DNA of 21,978 nucleotides from CAWEHT01 sp963808455 (GTDB taxonomy: Bacteria; Chloroflexota; Anaerolineae; CG2-30-64-16). The position numbers were made by a program, and so were the translations under genes. The notes under the pieces were generated by a model that saw nothing but the letters and a program-made list of their open reading frames with translations, made no database searches and was not told the origin of the DNA. The DNA lies in assembly GCA_963808455.1 (NCBI GenBank), contig CAWEHT010000330.1, forward strand, positions 1 through 21,978, written 5' to 3'. Shown here in pieces: positions 8,115-16,167 of this stretch. Position 1 is the first letter of the stretch. Each line of letters begins with the position of its first letter.

Positions 8115-9464
8115 ATGGATTACAAGCCGATCCTAAAGCGCTTGGCCGAAGTCGTCGGCCCGCAATACGTGTCGGATGAGCCGTTCCTGCTCCAGGCCTA
8201 TTCCCGCGACTTCGGCACCATGCCACCGAGCGTCCCCAACCTGGTGGTGCGGCCTGCGACCACCGAGGAGATCGCGGAGATCGTCAAGATCGCCAACGAA
8301 TTTCATGCCCCGATCATCCCGCGTGGCGGCGGCTCGGCACAGGAGGCCGGCTCAACGCCGCCAGCCACCGGTGGCATCACCGTCGAGACCCTGAGAATGA
8401 ATCGCATTCTTGAGATCGACGAGTCCAACGCCACAGTCACCTGCCAGGCGGGCATTACCTACGTCAGCCTGATGAATACGCTCGAACAGCGCGGCTGGAA
8501 GATCGGGATCGCCCCATCGGGTGCCATGTCGGGCACGCCAGGGGCGCATATCGCGTGCCCCGGCGTAGGTTGGGGCAACATCAAATACGTGAGCTCCGGC
8601 GATCAAGTGCTGGGGCTGAAAGTGGTGCTGCCGAGCGGCGACGTGGTCACGACCGGCAGCGGCGCGAATCCTAACTCCGACGTGTTCTTCCGCTACGGCC
8701 TCGGCTCGGACCTCACGGGGCTGTTTGTGGGATCGGAGGGAGCGTTTGGGATCATCACCGAATGCACATTGCGCATGTACCCTTTTCCCGAGAAGTTTTT
8801 CCTCGAGGTCTTCCAAACGCCCGACTTGGCGGAAGCGGTCAGCATCTTCCGTGAGTTGGCGATCAAGAACCTCGTCTGCTATCTCTCTGTGCCGGTCATC
8901 AAGCCGGGCGAGACGGTGATCTTCCACTACAACGTGGAAGGCGACGCGGATGACGTGGAGTCACGCGTCGCCAAGATCCGCCGCATTATCGCCGGGCACG
9001 CCGGCATCGCATGTCTTGGGACGGAAGGCGTGCAGAAGTTCTGGAACTATCGCTGGTTCTTGACCGGGGAGGAGTTCAAGGAAGGGAACGTGGGCGCCGT
9101 CAACTACTTCCTGCCTTTCGATAAGTTGGTCGCAGCCACCTATGAGATGAAGGCCATCATGGACCGTTACGGCCTCAAGTGTTACGTGCAACAGATGTTC
9201 CCTGAACCTCATGGTGCGGAGCACGTGAGCTTGCTGTTTCACCGCAACGACGACCCGGCGGAAGAAGCCAAAGTTTGGAATGCCACACAGGAAATGATGG
9301 ATCGCGGGCTGGCCCTGGGCGGCGCGCCTTACTCAAAGGGGCGGCAGTGGGCGCCGCACCTGCAGAAGCACCTGGGCAACACAGGTTACTGGCGTCTGCA
9401 GCAAGCCATCAAACAGACTTTGGACCCCAACTACATTATGAACCCAGGCGTAATCGGGTTGTGA
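8115..9464 (+). CDS. FAD-linked oxidase, GlcD/D-lactate dehydrogenase type
   Basis: This 449-residue flavoprotein belongs to the PCMH/vanillyl-alcohol-oxidase fold used by GlcD and D-lactate dehydrogenases, which oxidise 2-hydroxyacids. The FAD-binding loop is visible as PIIPRGGGSAQEAG, followed by LRMNRILEIDESNATVTCQAG, SGAMSGTPGAHIACPG, GLGSDLTGLFVGSEGAFGII and the typical end LDPNYIMNPGVIGL. An in-frame ATG lies upstream at 8076, but I use 8115 because AGGAGAGAGG precedes it and the family starts near MDYKPI. It is followed after 53 bp by an Fe-S/CCG protein, the same subunit pairing as GlcD-GlcF, so electrons probably leave through that partner to quinone or another carrier. Glycolate or a related hydroxyacid from aldolase cleavage is a reasonable but unproven substrate. 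Confidence 0.92.
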   Translation: MDYKPILKRLAEVVGPQYVSDEPFLLQAYSRDFGTMPPSVPNLVVRPATTEEIAEIVKIANEFHAPIIPRGGGSAQEAGSTPPATGGITVETLRMNRILEIDESNATVTCQAGITYVSLMNTLEQRGWKIGIAPSGAMSGTPGAHIACPGVGWGNIKYVSSGDQVLGLKVVLPSGDVVTTGSGANPNSDVFFRYGLGSDLTGLFVGSEGAFGIITECTLRMYPFPEKFFLEVFQTPDLAEAVSIFRELAIKNLVCYLSVPVIKPGETVIFHYNVEGDADDVESRVAKIRRIIAGHAGIACLGTEGVQKFWNYRWFLTGEEFKEGNVGAVNYFLPFDKLVAATYEMKAIMDRYGLKCYVQQMFPEPHGAEHVSLLFHRNDDPAEEAKVWNATQEMMDRGLALGGAPYSKGRQWAPHLQKHLGNTGYWRLQQAIKQTLDPNYIMNPGVIGL

Positions 9465-9517
9465 CGCCGTTAATCAGCCAAAGAGCGAGCCCGGCCTAGC
9501 GGGCAAGGAGAAAATCT

Positions 9518-10675
9518 ATGTCGTCAGATGTGCAGGCGGTGCCGCGATTGGATCGAGTCACGCGAGAGATGCATAGCTGCTCGCGTTGCGGCTTTTGTCG
9601 CATCTGGGACTGGAAAGGTGTGCGGTGGGTCTGCCCCACCTATCCCTATACCACGGGGTATGACACACAGTACGCGTGTGGCCGGCTGGCCATGGCCGAG
9701 GCCGTGCAAAGCGGGCGTGCGGAGGTCACCCAGACTTTTCTGGAGCATCTCGCCCAATGCTGCCTCTGTGGCAGTTGCGCCACGCACTGCCCCGTCGGCA
9801 TCCCGCTGGCCGAGGTGTGGCATGCGTTGCGCGCCGACCTCGCCGAGCAGGGCTACGTTCTTGCCGCGCACCGGCAGGTGGCCGAGAACGTGCGCGACTA
9901 CCACAACGTGTTCGGTCCGATCAGGCGCCGCGCGAGCGAGCCCCTTGAAGAACCCCACTCGGTCAAGGTGCTCTACTTTGCCGGCTGCCAGACAAATCGC
10001 AAGGCCAGGCAGATCCGTAATGCGACCATCGAACTGCTGGGCAAGCTCCGCACGGATTTCGCCGTGATTGGTGACGACGTCTGCTGCGGCTATCCGATGT
10101 ATGAAATCGGCATGGAGACGATGCTCCGCGACAATGCTGCCTACACAGCGGAACGCATCGCGGCTTACCGGCCAGACGTGATCCTGACGACCTGCATCGG
10201 CTGCTACCGCGCGCTCAAAGTCCTGTACCCGCAAGACCTCGGGGTCCAATTGGGCGCTACCGTCATGCACGCGCATGACTTTTTCGCCGAGAATCTGCCG
10301 GCAGCCCTGGCACCGGTCCCGCGGAAGGTGACATTCCATGACCCCTGCATCATGGTCCGCAACATGGGCATCGTCGACGAGCCGCGCGCACTGATGCGAA
10401 GGATCCCCGGCGTCGAACTGGTGGAGATGTTCTCGAATCGGGAACACACGCTCTGTTGTGGCGCCGGCGGCGGTGTCCTCAGCGCGTTCACCGAAGTCGC
10501 CGGTAAAGTCGCAGAAGAGCGTCTGCAGCAGGCCGCAGAGGCTGGAGCGACGCAACTGGTCACTTCCTGTCCCAGTTGCGTTGTCAATCTCAAACGATCG
10601 GTAGGCCGGGCCGGGCTGGACATCCAGGTATCGGACATTGTCGAGCTTTTGAATGAGGCGGTGCGGATTGGTTGA
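9518..10675 (+). CDS. Fe-S and CCG-domain electron-transfer subunit (GlcF/HdrD-like)
   Basis: This 385-residue protein should accept electrons from the flavoprotein encoded just before it. It has two N-terminal [4Fe-4S] motifs. The second is canonical (CCLCGSCATHCPVGIP; Cys81, 84, 87, 91). The first reads CSRCGFC then Cys39-Pro, with a 12-position step between Cys27 and Cys39 in place of the usual four. Two CCG domains follow: FAGCQTNRKARQI with DDVCCGYPMYEIG, then DPCIMVRNMG with LCCGAGGGVLS and TSCPSC. This architecture matches GlcF, LldE-type and heterodisulfide-reductase D-like proteins. AAGGAG lies seven bases before the ATG. The 3' end overlaps the start of the aminohydrolase gene, so it is part of the operon. 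No membrane helices are apparent, so a membrane partner or soluble acceptor lies elsewhere. Confidence 0.9.
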   Translation: MSSDVQAVPRLDRVTREMHSCSRCGFCRIWDWKGVRWVCPTYPYTTGYDTQYACGRLAMAEAVQSGRAEVTQTFLEHLAQCCLCGSCATHCPVGIPLAEVWHALRADLAEQGYVLAAHRQVAENVRDYHNVFGPIRRRASEPLEEPHSVKVLYFAGCQTNRKARQIRNATIELLGKLRTDFAVIGDDVCCGYPMYEIGMETMLRDNAAYTAERIAAYRPDVILTTCIGCYRALKVLYPQDLGVQLGATVMHAHDFFAENLPAALAPVPRKVTFHDPCIMVRNMGIVDEPRALMRRIPGVELVEMFSNREHTLCCGAGGGVLSAFTEVAGKVAEERLQQAAEAGATQLVTSCPSCVVNLKRSVGRAGLDIQVSDIVELLNEAVRIG

Positions 10676-12059
10676 TATCGATCTGCTCATCACCAATGGG
10701 TTGGTCGTCACGATGGACGCCAACCAGCCCGTTATCGAGCACGGCGCCGTGGCAGTGGACCGGGGCAGGATCCAGGCTGTTGGTCCAAGCGCCGACCTTG
10801 CCCGGCGTTACGCGCCGCACAAGGCGATCGATGCTACCCATAAGGCGGTGTTGCCCGGCCTGATCGACACCCACCACCATTTCCTGCAAAACTTCCACAA
10901 GGGCACGCGCGATGACCTGGCGCTCCTCGACTGGATCGACCAGATATCGGTGCCGCGTATCAAAGTAGCCGTGGAGGGCTACCTGGCAGGCGAATACGGA
11001 CTGGAGCAGCATGCCTCGCGCCTGGGTTGCGTAGACGCGATCCGCGCCGGCATTACCACGATCTTGAACATGGAGTGGGCCACGCACCCTTCGGTGGTTG
11101 ACGCCTATGAGCAGGCAGGCATTCGAGTGGTCCATACGCTCACCATGACCGACCAGTGGATCTCGCCGCAGGTCTTGCTGCCGCACGACCGCCTCATGCA
11201 TCTGGCCGATGAGCTACTGGAGCGGTGCCGTGGCTCGGCCAACGGTCGCGTCTCCTTCCGCTATGGCCTGGCCTGCCCTAACTCGTGCAGTCCCGGCCTG
11301 CTGCGCGAGGTGCGGGCGCTGGCCGACCACAACCAGGTGCCCATCCACATCCATATCGCCGAGACGCAATACGAGTGGAACAACATCCGCAACCTGTTCG
11401 GAGCCACCCCTACCGGCTATCTCCACAAGATCGGCTTGCTCGGCCCTGACGTCCTCGGCGCCCACTGCATCTGGCTGTCCGACGACGATATCATTCTGTT
11501 TCAGAAGACGGGCACGAAGGTGGCGCATTGTCCTGAATGCAACATGAAGATCGCCGACGGCATCGCGCCGATTGCCAGGTTGCTGCAGGCGGGCGTGGTT
11601 GTCTCCCTGGCCACTGACAGTTGCGCGGTCAACGACAATATGGACATGTTCGAAGCCATGCGGGCAGCGGCTTTCTTGCAAAAGGTAAGCACCATGGATC
11701 CCACCATGTTGCCGGCCCCCATCACACTGCGGATGGCCACGCTCGCGGGGGCCGAAGCTCTCGGCATGGCCGCCGACGTGGGCTCTCTGGAGGCCGGCAA
11801 AAAGGCCGACCTGATCGTGGTGGACCTGACGGCCTCGCACATGCGCCCGCTCAACAAAATCGAGAACGGCCTGGTTTATGCCGCCGGCGCCCGCGACGTC
11901 GAAACCGTCGTCTGCGACGGCCGGGTCGTGATGGACCACCACCGCATCCTGACGGTCGATGAGGAGACCTGGGTAGGCGAGGCCGTGGCCTACGCCTGCG
12001 ACAGGTTCACCGCGGCAGGCATCGCATTGCCTGCCTATTATGATCTGCAGAGGTTCTGA
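10653..12059 (+). CDS. Amidohydrolase-superfamily deaminase (AtzA/TrzN/SAH-deaminase-like)
   Basis: This 468-residue metal-dependent aminohydrolase belongs to the branch that removes amino or other groups from purine, pyrimidine, triazine or guanidine-like rings. The metal site shows IDTHHHFLQNFHKG (His74, His76), IHIHIAETQYEW (His234, Glu237), GAHCIW (His271) and LATDSCAVNDNMDMFEAMR (Asp322). The last motif is typical of the AtzA/TrzN/SsnA group. Start choice is uncertain: ATG 10653 overlaps the upstream gene by 23 bp without a good ribosome site, while TTG 10668 has GAGG at 10655-10658. The end is GCP-like: VDLTASHMRPLNKIENG and VVCDGRVVMDHHR. It sits between an oxidoreductase pair and a dehydrogenase, suggesting the pathway substrate carries a cyclic or amidine nitrogen. 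The exact substrate cannot be called. Confidence 0.88.
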   Translation: MRRCGLVDIDLLITNGLVVTMDANQPVIEHGAVAVDRGRIQAVGPSADLARRYAPHKAIDATHKAVLPGLIDTHHHFLQNFHKGTRDDLALLDWIDQISVPRIKVAVEGYLAGEYGLEQHASRLGCVDAIRAGITTILNMEWATHPSVVDAYEQAGIRVVHTLTMTDQWISPQVLLPHDRLMHLADELLERCRGSANGRVSFRYGLACPNSCSPGLLREVRALADHNQVPIHIHIAETQYEWNNIRNLFGATPTGYLHKIGLLGPDVLGAHCIWLSDDDIILFQKTGTKVAHCPECNMKIADGIAPIARLLQAGVVVSLATDSCAVNDNMDMFEAMRAAAFLQKVSTMDPTMLPAPITLRMATLAGAEALGMAADVGSLEAGKKADLIVVDLTASHMRPLNKIENGLVYAAGARDVETVVCDGRVVMDHHRILTVDEETWVGEAVAYACDRFTAAGIALPAYYDLQRF

Positions 12060-12061
12060 GG

Positions 12062-13090
12062 ATGAAGATCGCCCGCTTACAAAAGCCGCTGGTGATGGAA
12101 GTCGAAGAGATGGAGGCGCCGACCGTCGGGCCAGAAGATGTGCTGGTCAAAGTGGCCGGCTGCGGCATCTGCGGCACGGATGTTGATGCTTTTCTCGGCA
12201 GGCAGCCAAGGGGCTGGACTATCGCGTACCCCTTCCGCATGGGCCACGAGCTCTCGGGGACGGTGATCGAAGTGGGCTCGAAGGTAACAGGCTATCACGC
12301 CGGCGATCGGGTGGTCGCCGATGGCCGCCTCACCTGCGGTCATTGCTACTACTGCCGGCGCGGCCTATTCAGCGCCTGTCAGAACGCCGGCTATTTCTCC
12401 GGCGGACTGGCGGAATATAGCGCCTATCCCTTCCAGAACCTGGTCAGAATCCCTGACGGGATCTCCCTCGCCGAGGCTGCGCTGGCCGAGCCGCTGGCCT
12501 GCATAGTCAACGGCCAGTCCAAGCTCTCCATTCCCCTTGGCGGCGTGGGACTGGTCGTCGGGGACGGCCCGATCGGTCTCATGCACGCCCAGCTCCTGCA
12601 GCACCGGGGTATGTTTGTGATGCTGACCGGGTTGCTCGAGCATCGCCTGGCGCTGGCGCGCGAGTTGGGCATCAACGCGGTGATCAACGCACGTAGCGAG
12701 GACGCAGCCCAAGCGCTGCACGCGGTATCGGATGGACGGGGCGCGGACGTGGTCATCCTGGCCACCGGCGGCCAGGCGATCCTCGAACAGGCCATCAACA
12801 TGGCAGCCCGCCGCGGCCAAGTGCTGTATTTCGCGGCCGCTCTCAAGCCCCAGATCACGCTCGATCTGGACCTGATTCACTACAAGGAGCTGCAACTGAT
12901 CGGCACCTATGACTCAACCACCGCCCAATACGAACAGGCGCTGGCGCTGATGCAGGCCAGCGCCGTGCGCACCAAGCCGTTGATCTCGCATTGCCTGCCG
13001 CTAGCCGGCGTCCAGCATGCCTTCGAGCTGGCGCACAAACAGGAAGGCATCAAGGTCATCGTAGCCCACGAAGGAGGAGGGATCTCATGA
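12062..13090 (+). CDS. Zinc-dependent MDR dehydrogenase (sorbitol/threonine dehydrogenase-like)
   Basis: This intact 342-residue medium-chain dehydrogenase oxidises an alcohol or polyol with NAD(P). The catalytic zinc ligands appear in GCGICGTDVDAF (Cys37) and GHELSG (His62, Glu63). The structural zinc cysteines are 92, 95, 98 and 106 in CGHCYYCRRGLFSAC. AEPLAC at 142-147 and the nucleotide-binding VVGDGPIGLMHAQ (165-177) follow. The start is two bases after the aminohydrolase stop, and its stop overlaps the start of the Ftr-like gene (ATGA), so translation of all three is coupled. It is a paralogue of the dehydrogenase at 4771-5800, with shared IGLMH and LIHYKEL blocks. Unlike that copy, it keeps the standard Cys-Gly-Thr-Asp. 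Confidence 0.93.
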   Translation: MKIARLQKPLVMEVEEMEAPTVGPEDVLVKVAGCGICGTDVDAFLGRQPRGWTIAYPFRMGHELSGTVIEVGSKVTGYHAGDRVVADGRLTCGHCYYCRRGLFSACQNAGYFSGGLAEYSAYPFQNLVRIPDGISLAEAALAEPLACIVNGQSKLSIPLGGVGLVVGDGPIGLMHAQLLQHRGMFVMLTGLLEHRLALARELGINAVINARSEDAAQALHAVSDGRGADVVILATGGQAILEQAINMAARRGQVLYFAAALKPQITLDLDLIHYKELQLIGTYDSTTAQYEQALALMQASAVRTKPLISHCLPLAGVQHAFELAHKQEGIKVIVAHEGGGIS

Positions 13091-13960
13091 AGGTCAACAA
13101 CGTCGCCATTTACGATACATTCGCCGAGGCCTGGACGCTCGAGGTTCTAAGGGTGCTCTTGACTGCGATGACGCCCGAGTTGGCGCTCGGCTGCGCCTAC
13201 CAGTTTGCGGGCGCAGCCGGCTCCAGCATGATCGGGTCAGCGCGTTAACGCCGGGATTGAACGCAGCGCCGGCCCCCATGAGACGCCCGACAATCGGCCC
13301 GGCGTATACGTCTCGCTATCGATGACGCCCGAGAATCGCGAGCCGATGCTCCAGGAGCTCGAGCTGCGGGTGGCGCTGGCATCGCTGGTGCCTACTGTCG
13401 CCGTCTTCGACGCAGCAGTGGACTGTGGGCCGGCCGTCGCGGCCAACCTCCACGATAAGTTCACCATGTCGGCCAGCCGCTGGACCGGCCACGATGCGGA
13501 GCGCCGCCTGGGCGAGCGCAACCTGGCCGTGGTGCCGACGACGACGGGCGAATTCGTCTATGAGAAAACCTACCACATCAACACCGATGGCACCGACGGC
13601 CACTTCGTGTGCTTCGCCCAGAATGCCCCGGCGGCGGTAGCTGCCATTCAGGCCGCAAAGGAAGCCATCACGGCTGTGGACGGTGTGGCGCCCATGGGCT
13701 ACGGCCTGGAGCAGGTCTTTCGCGAGTTCGACTACGTCCCATCGCTGCGCAGCCAGGTCCCAGATACCAAGATCCCCGAGGGCGTGGGCTCTGTGCTGAA
13801 CCTGCTGATGTTCGGCGCCAGCTACGACATGATGGCAAAGGCTATGGCCTACGGATTGCGGGCCGCCACAACGGTGCCGGGTGTCATGGCCCTGACGGCC
13901 ATGAATTTCGGTGGCAACTTTGGGAAGCACAAGTACCACCTGCGCCCGCTACTGGCGTGA
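13087..13960 (+). CDS. Divergent Ftr-like protein (formylmethanofuran:tetrahydromethanopterin formyltransferase family), frameshifted at about 13240
   Basis: The first frame gives MKVNNVAIYDTFAEAWTLEV and AGAAGSSMIGSAR, then stops at 13246-13248. The next frame continues NAGIERSAGPHETPDNRPGVYVS. Together these match the Ftr/FhcD N-terminal pattern: I-x-D-T-F-A-E-A, the T/S-S-x-I-G segment, A-G-I-E and E-T-P-D-x-R-P-G. One inserted base near 13235-13246 explains the break. The C-terminal part also matches: PSLRSQVPDTKIPEGVGSV (about 218-236), ATTVPGVMALTAMNFGGNFG and a final KYHL. The reconstruction is about 290 residues, normal for Ftr. Ftr moves a formyl group between methanofuran-type and tetrahydromethanopterin-type carriers. 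Here no Fhc/Fwd subunits flank it. It is coupled to the dehydrogenase (ATGA overlap) and lies 70 bp before a corrinoid protein. Family membership is well supported; the formyltransferase reaction is not. Confidence 0.82.
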
Positions 13961-14030
13961 ACGCATCGGATGCGGGACGGTATGCGGGATCAGCTGTGAT
14001 GCGGAAAAGCAACAATCAGAGGGTCTAAGA

Positions 14031-14696
14031 ATGCCGGAAGAGAGCGCAATCCTGGCAAGCCTCAGACAGGCAGTGATCGACTGCGATGCCGACTCCGCCG
14101 CGCGCTGGGCGGAGATCGCGATAGGCGCACAGGTGGACCCGTTGCTGGCGCTCGACGCGCTGACGGCGGGCATCCGGGAGATCGGCGACGGCTTCGCGCG
14201 CGGTGAGTTGTACCTGCCCGATTTGCTCATGGCCGCTGATGCCATGACGGCCGCGAGCGCGATCCTCGAAGACCAGATCCAACAAAGGGGCGCCTCAAGG
14301 CCCAGCGCCGGCAAGGTCGTGATCGGCACGGTGTTCGGTGACATCCACAACATCGGCAAGAACATGGTAGCCACCCTCCTGAAGGCCGCCGGGTTTCAGG
14401 TGCTGGACCTTGGGATCAACGTGCGGTCTGAGGAGTTCGTCAGCGCCGTCAAGACCTTCGAGCCTGGTATCCTGGCTATGTCCGCTCTGCTGACCACGAC
14501 TGCGCCGGAACAGCAACGGGTCATCGACGCGCTCGAGCAGGCGGGGCTGCGAGGCCGGGTGCGAGTGATCGTGGGCGGTGGGGGCATCACGCGCGAGTTT
14601 GCGAGGACCATCGGCGCCGATGGCTTTGATTCTACCGCGCCCGGCGCGGTGCAATTGGCCCTCGAGTTGCTAAAAAAGGAACCGGCCAATGGCTAG
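14031..14696 (+). CDS. Second B12-binding corrinoid protein (MttC/MtgC-like)
   Basis: This 221-residue methyl-carrier protein has a helical cap (residues 1-90, with GELYLPDLLMAADAM at 58-72) and a B12 domain with GDIHNIGKN (103-111). His106 is the expected cobalt ligand, followed by LDLGINV, SALLTTT and VIVGGGGITREF. The start is ATG 14031 with GAGGG seven bases before it; the longer open frame upstream overlaps the Ftr-like gene and shows no homology. Its last eight bases overlap the start of the MttB-family methyltransferase, so the two are almost certainly made together and work as a pair. It is homologous to the minus-strand corrinoid protein at 3062-3748, but the two differ throughout, consistent with separate partners. 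Confidence 0.93.
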   Translation: MPEESAILASLRQAVIDCDADSAARWAEIAIGAQVDPLLALDALTAGIREIGDGFARGELYLPDLLMAADAMTAASAILEDQIQQRGASRPSAGKVVIGTVFGDIHNIGKNMVATLLKAAGFQVLDLGINVRSEEFVSAVKTFEPGILAMSALLTTTAPEQQRVIDALEQAGLRGRVRVIVGGGGITREFARTIGADGFDSTAPGAVQLALELLKKEPANG

Positions 14697-16128
14697 AAAG
14701 GGCTTTGTGCTCAAGCTCAGGCCCCTGGAGGTCTTGGCAGAGAGCGATATAGAAACCATCCACCGTGCCACCCTGGCCGTGCTCAGCCGGACCGGCCTGC
14801 GCCTGGAAAGCGAGTGGGCCCTGGATTTGCTGGCCCGCCAGGGGTGCCGGGTCGACCGCGAATCTCTGAGGGTCAGGTTCCCCAACGCACTGGTAGAGGA
14901 ATGCTTGCGCCGCGCGCCGCACTCCTTCGCGGTTCACGCGCCTGACCCCGCAAACGATCTGTTGATGGGCGGCGACACGGTCTATTACTCGCATTCATCG
15001 GGCATGCAGACCATCGATCTCGATACTTTCGAGCCGCGAGATCCAAGTGAGTCTGAGTTCGCCGATTGTGTGCGGGTCATGGATTACCTGCCCACCATCG
15101 ATCACCTGGGCTGCTATCCATATTTTGGATACGCTGGCGTCTGCCCCATGATGGCCATCCCTCAGGGTGTTGCCGTCAACATGCGCAACTCCGGCAAGCA
15201 TCAAGCTGCCTGCTGCTCTAACGACTCTGAACTGTTCACGATCCAGATGGCGCAAGCTGCCGGCCAGGAGATCACCGGTACGCTGACCTCGTCTTCACCG
15301 CTAACATGGGGTGAGAGCGCCATCGTGGCGGCCCAACGCATGGTGGAGGCAGGTTTCCCCATTACCACGGTGGACGGCTGCGCGCTCGGCGGCACCGGAC
15401 CGGCGACTGTCGCCGGCTCTCTGGCAGTCAGCAACGCCGAGCATATGGCCATGATCGTGCTCGTGCAGTGTCTCGACCCCGGGCACCGGATGACCATCGG
15501 CCACTTCGCGTTGGCGGTCAATATGAGCACAGGCGCGCCGGCGTTTGGCGGGATCACCAGCTCGCTAAGCAACGTGGCCTTCAACCAGATGTGGCGCCAT
15601 TATGGGATCCCTGTAGGTAACGGCTCGCCTGGCTATACCAGCGGCAAGAAGCTCGACTATCAGGCCGGCTACGAGAAGGCCATTGCCTGCCTTAACTCAT
15701 CGCTGTCCGGCGGGAATACGATACTGCTGCACCTGGGGGTGTCCAGTGAAATGACCGCCCATCCGGTGCAGGCCATCCTCGATAACGATATCGCCGCCAT
15801 GATCGGCCGCTTCATCGAGGGGGAAGAGGTCAGCGACGAGACCATCGCTCTCGACCTGATCGACCAGGTCGGGCCGATCCCCGGACACTACCTGGCCAAG
15901 CCGCACACTCGGCGCTGGTGGCGCCGGGAGCAGTACGTGCCCTACGCCGCCGACCGGCTGACCTACACGGACTGGTTGGAGCACGGCAAGAAGAGCGCGC
16001 TGGATTACGCCCGGGAGCGCATGGACGAGATCCTGGCCCAACATCACCCTAAGCCGCTGACGGACGGCCAGGAGGGCGACATCGAGCGCATCCTCGACGA
16101 CGCCATCTTATACTACGCCAAACGGTGA
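14689..16128 (+). CDS. MttB-superfamily corrinoid methyltransferase without pyrrolysine (MtgB-like)
   Basis: This 479-residue protein matches the trimethylamine methyltransferase MttB superfamily. The N-terminal part contains IHRATLAVLSRTGLRLES. The barrel contains GHFALAVNMSTGAPAFGG, WRHYGIPVGNGSPGYT, DYQAGYEKAIACLNSSLSGG and LDNDIAAMIGRFIEGEEV, ending with the family-like LDYARERMDEILAQHHP. The frame is continuous with no internal TAG, so it belongs with the non-pyrrolysine MttB homologues. Characterised members of that group (for example MtgB) demethylate quaternary amines such as glycine betaine. Start overlap with the corrinoid gene indicates a working pair. The substrate cannot be called; quaternary or tertiary N-methyl compounds are the family norm. 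The last 180 or so bases are repeated inverted at the window end. Confidence 0.92.
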   Translation: MARKGFVLKLRPLEVLAESDIETIHRATLAVLSRTGLRLESEWALDLLARQGCRVDRESLRVRFPNALVEECLRRAPHSFAVHAPDPANDLLMGGDTVYYSHSSGMQTIDLDTFEPRDPSESEFADCVRVMDYLPTIDHLGCYPYFGYAGVCPMMAIPQGVAVNMRNSGKHQAACCSNDSELFTIQMAQAAGQEITGTLTSSSPLTWGESAIVAAQRMVEAGFPITTVDGCALGGTGPATVAGSLAVSNAEHMAMIVLVQCLDPGHRMTIGHFALAVNMSTGAPAFGGITSSLSNVAFNQMWRHYGIPVGNGSPGYTSGKKLDYQAGYEKAIACLNSSLSGGNTILLHLGVSSEMTAHPVQAILDNDIAAMIGRFIEGEEVSDETIALDLIDQVGPIPGHYLAKPHTRRWWRREQYVPYAADRLTYTDWLEHGKKSALDYARERMDEILAQHHPKPLTDGQEGDIERILDDAILYYAKR

Positions 16129-16167
16129 GGCGTAGCGGGGATCAGACCTCGTTAAGGGAGTGAGAGC

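Noticed and set aside
9524..10723. 399-residue open frame antisense to the Fe-S/CCG gene
   Set aside because: It mirrors the codon pattern of the real gene, shows no family motif and has no ribosome site; a high-GC shadow.
14689..16128. In-frame TAG read as pyrrolysine in either methyltransferase
   Set aside because: Both frames are continuous with sense codons at the relevant positions, TAC for the MtmB-type protein.
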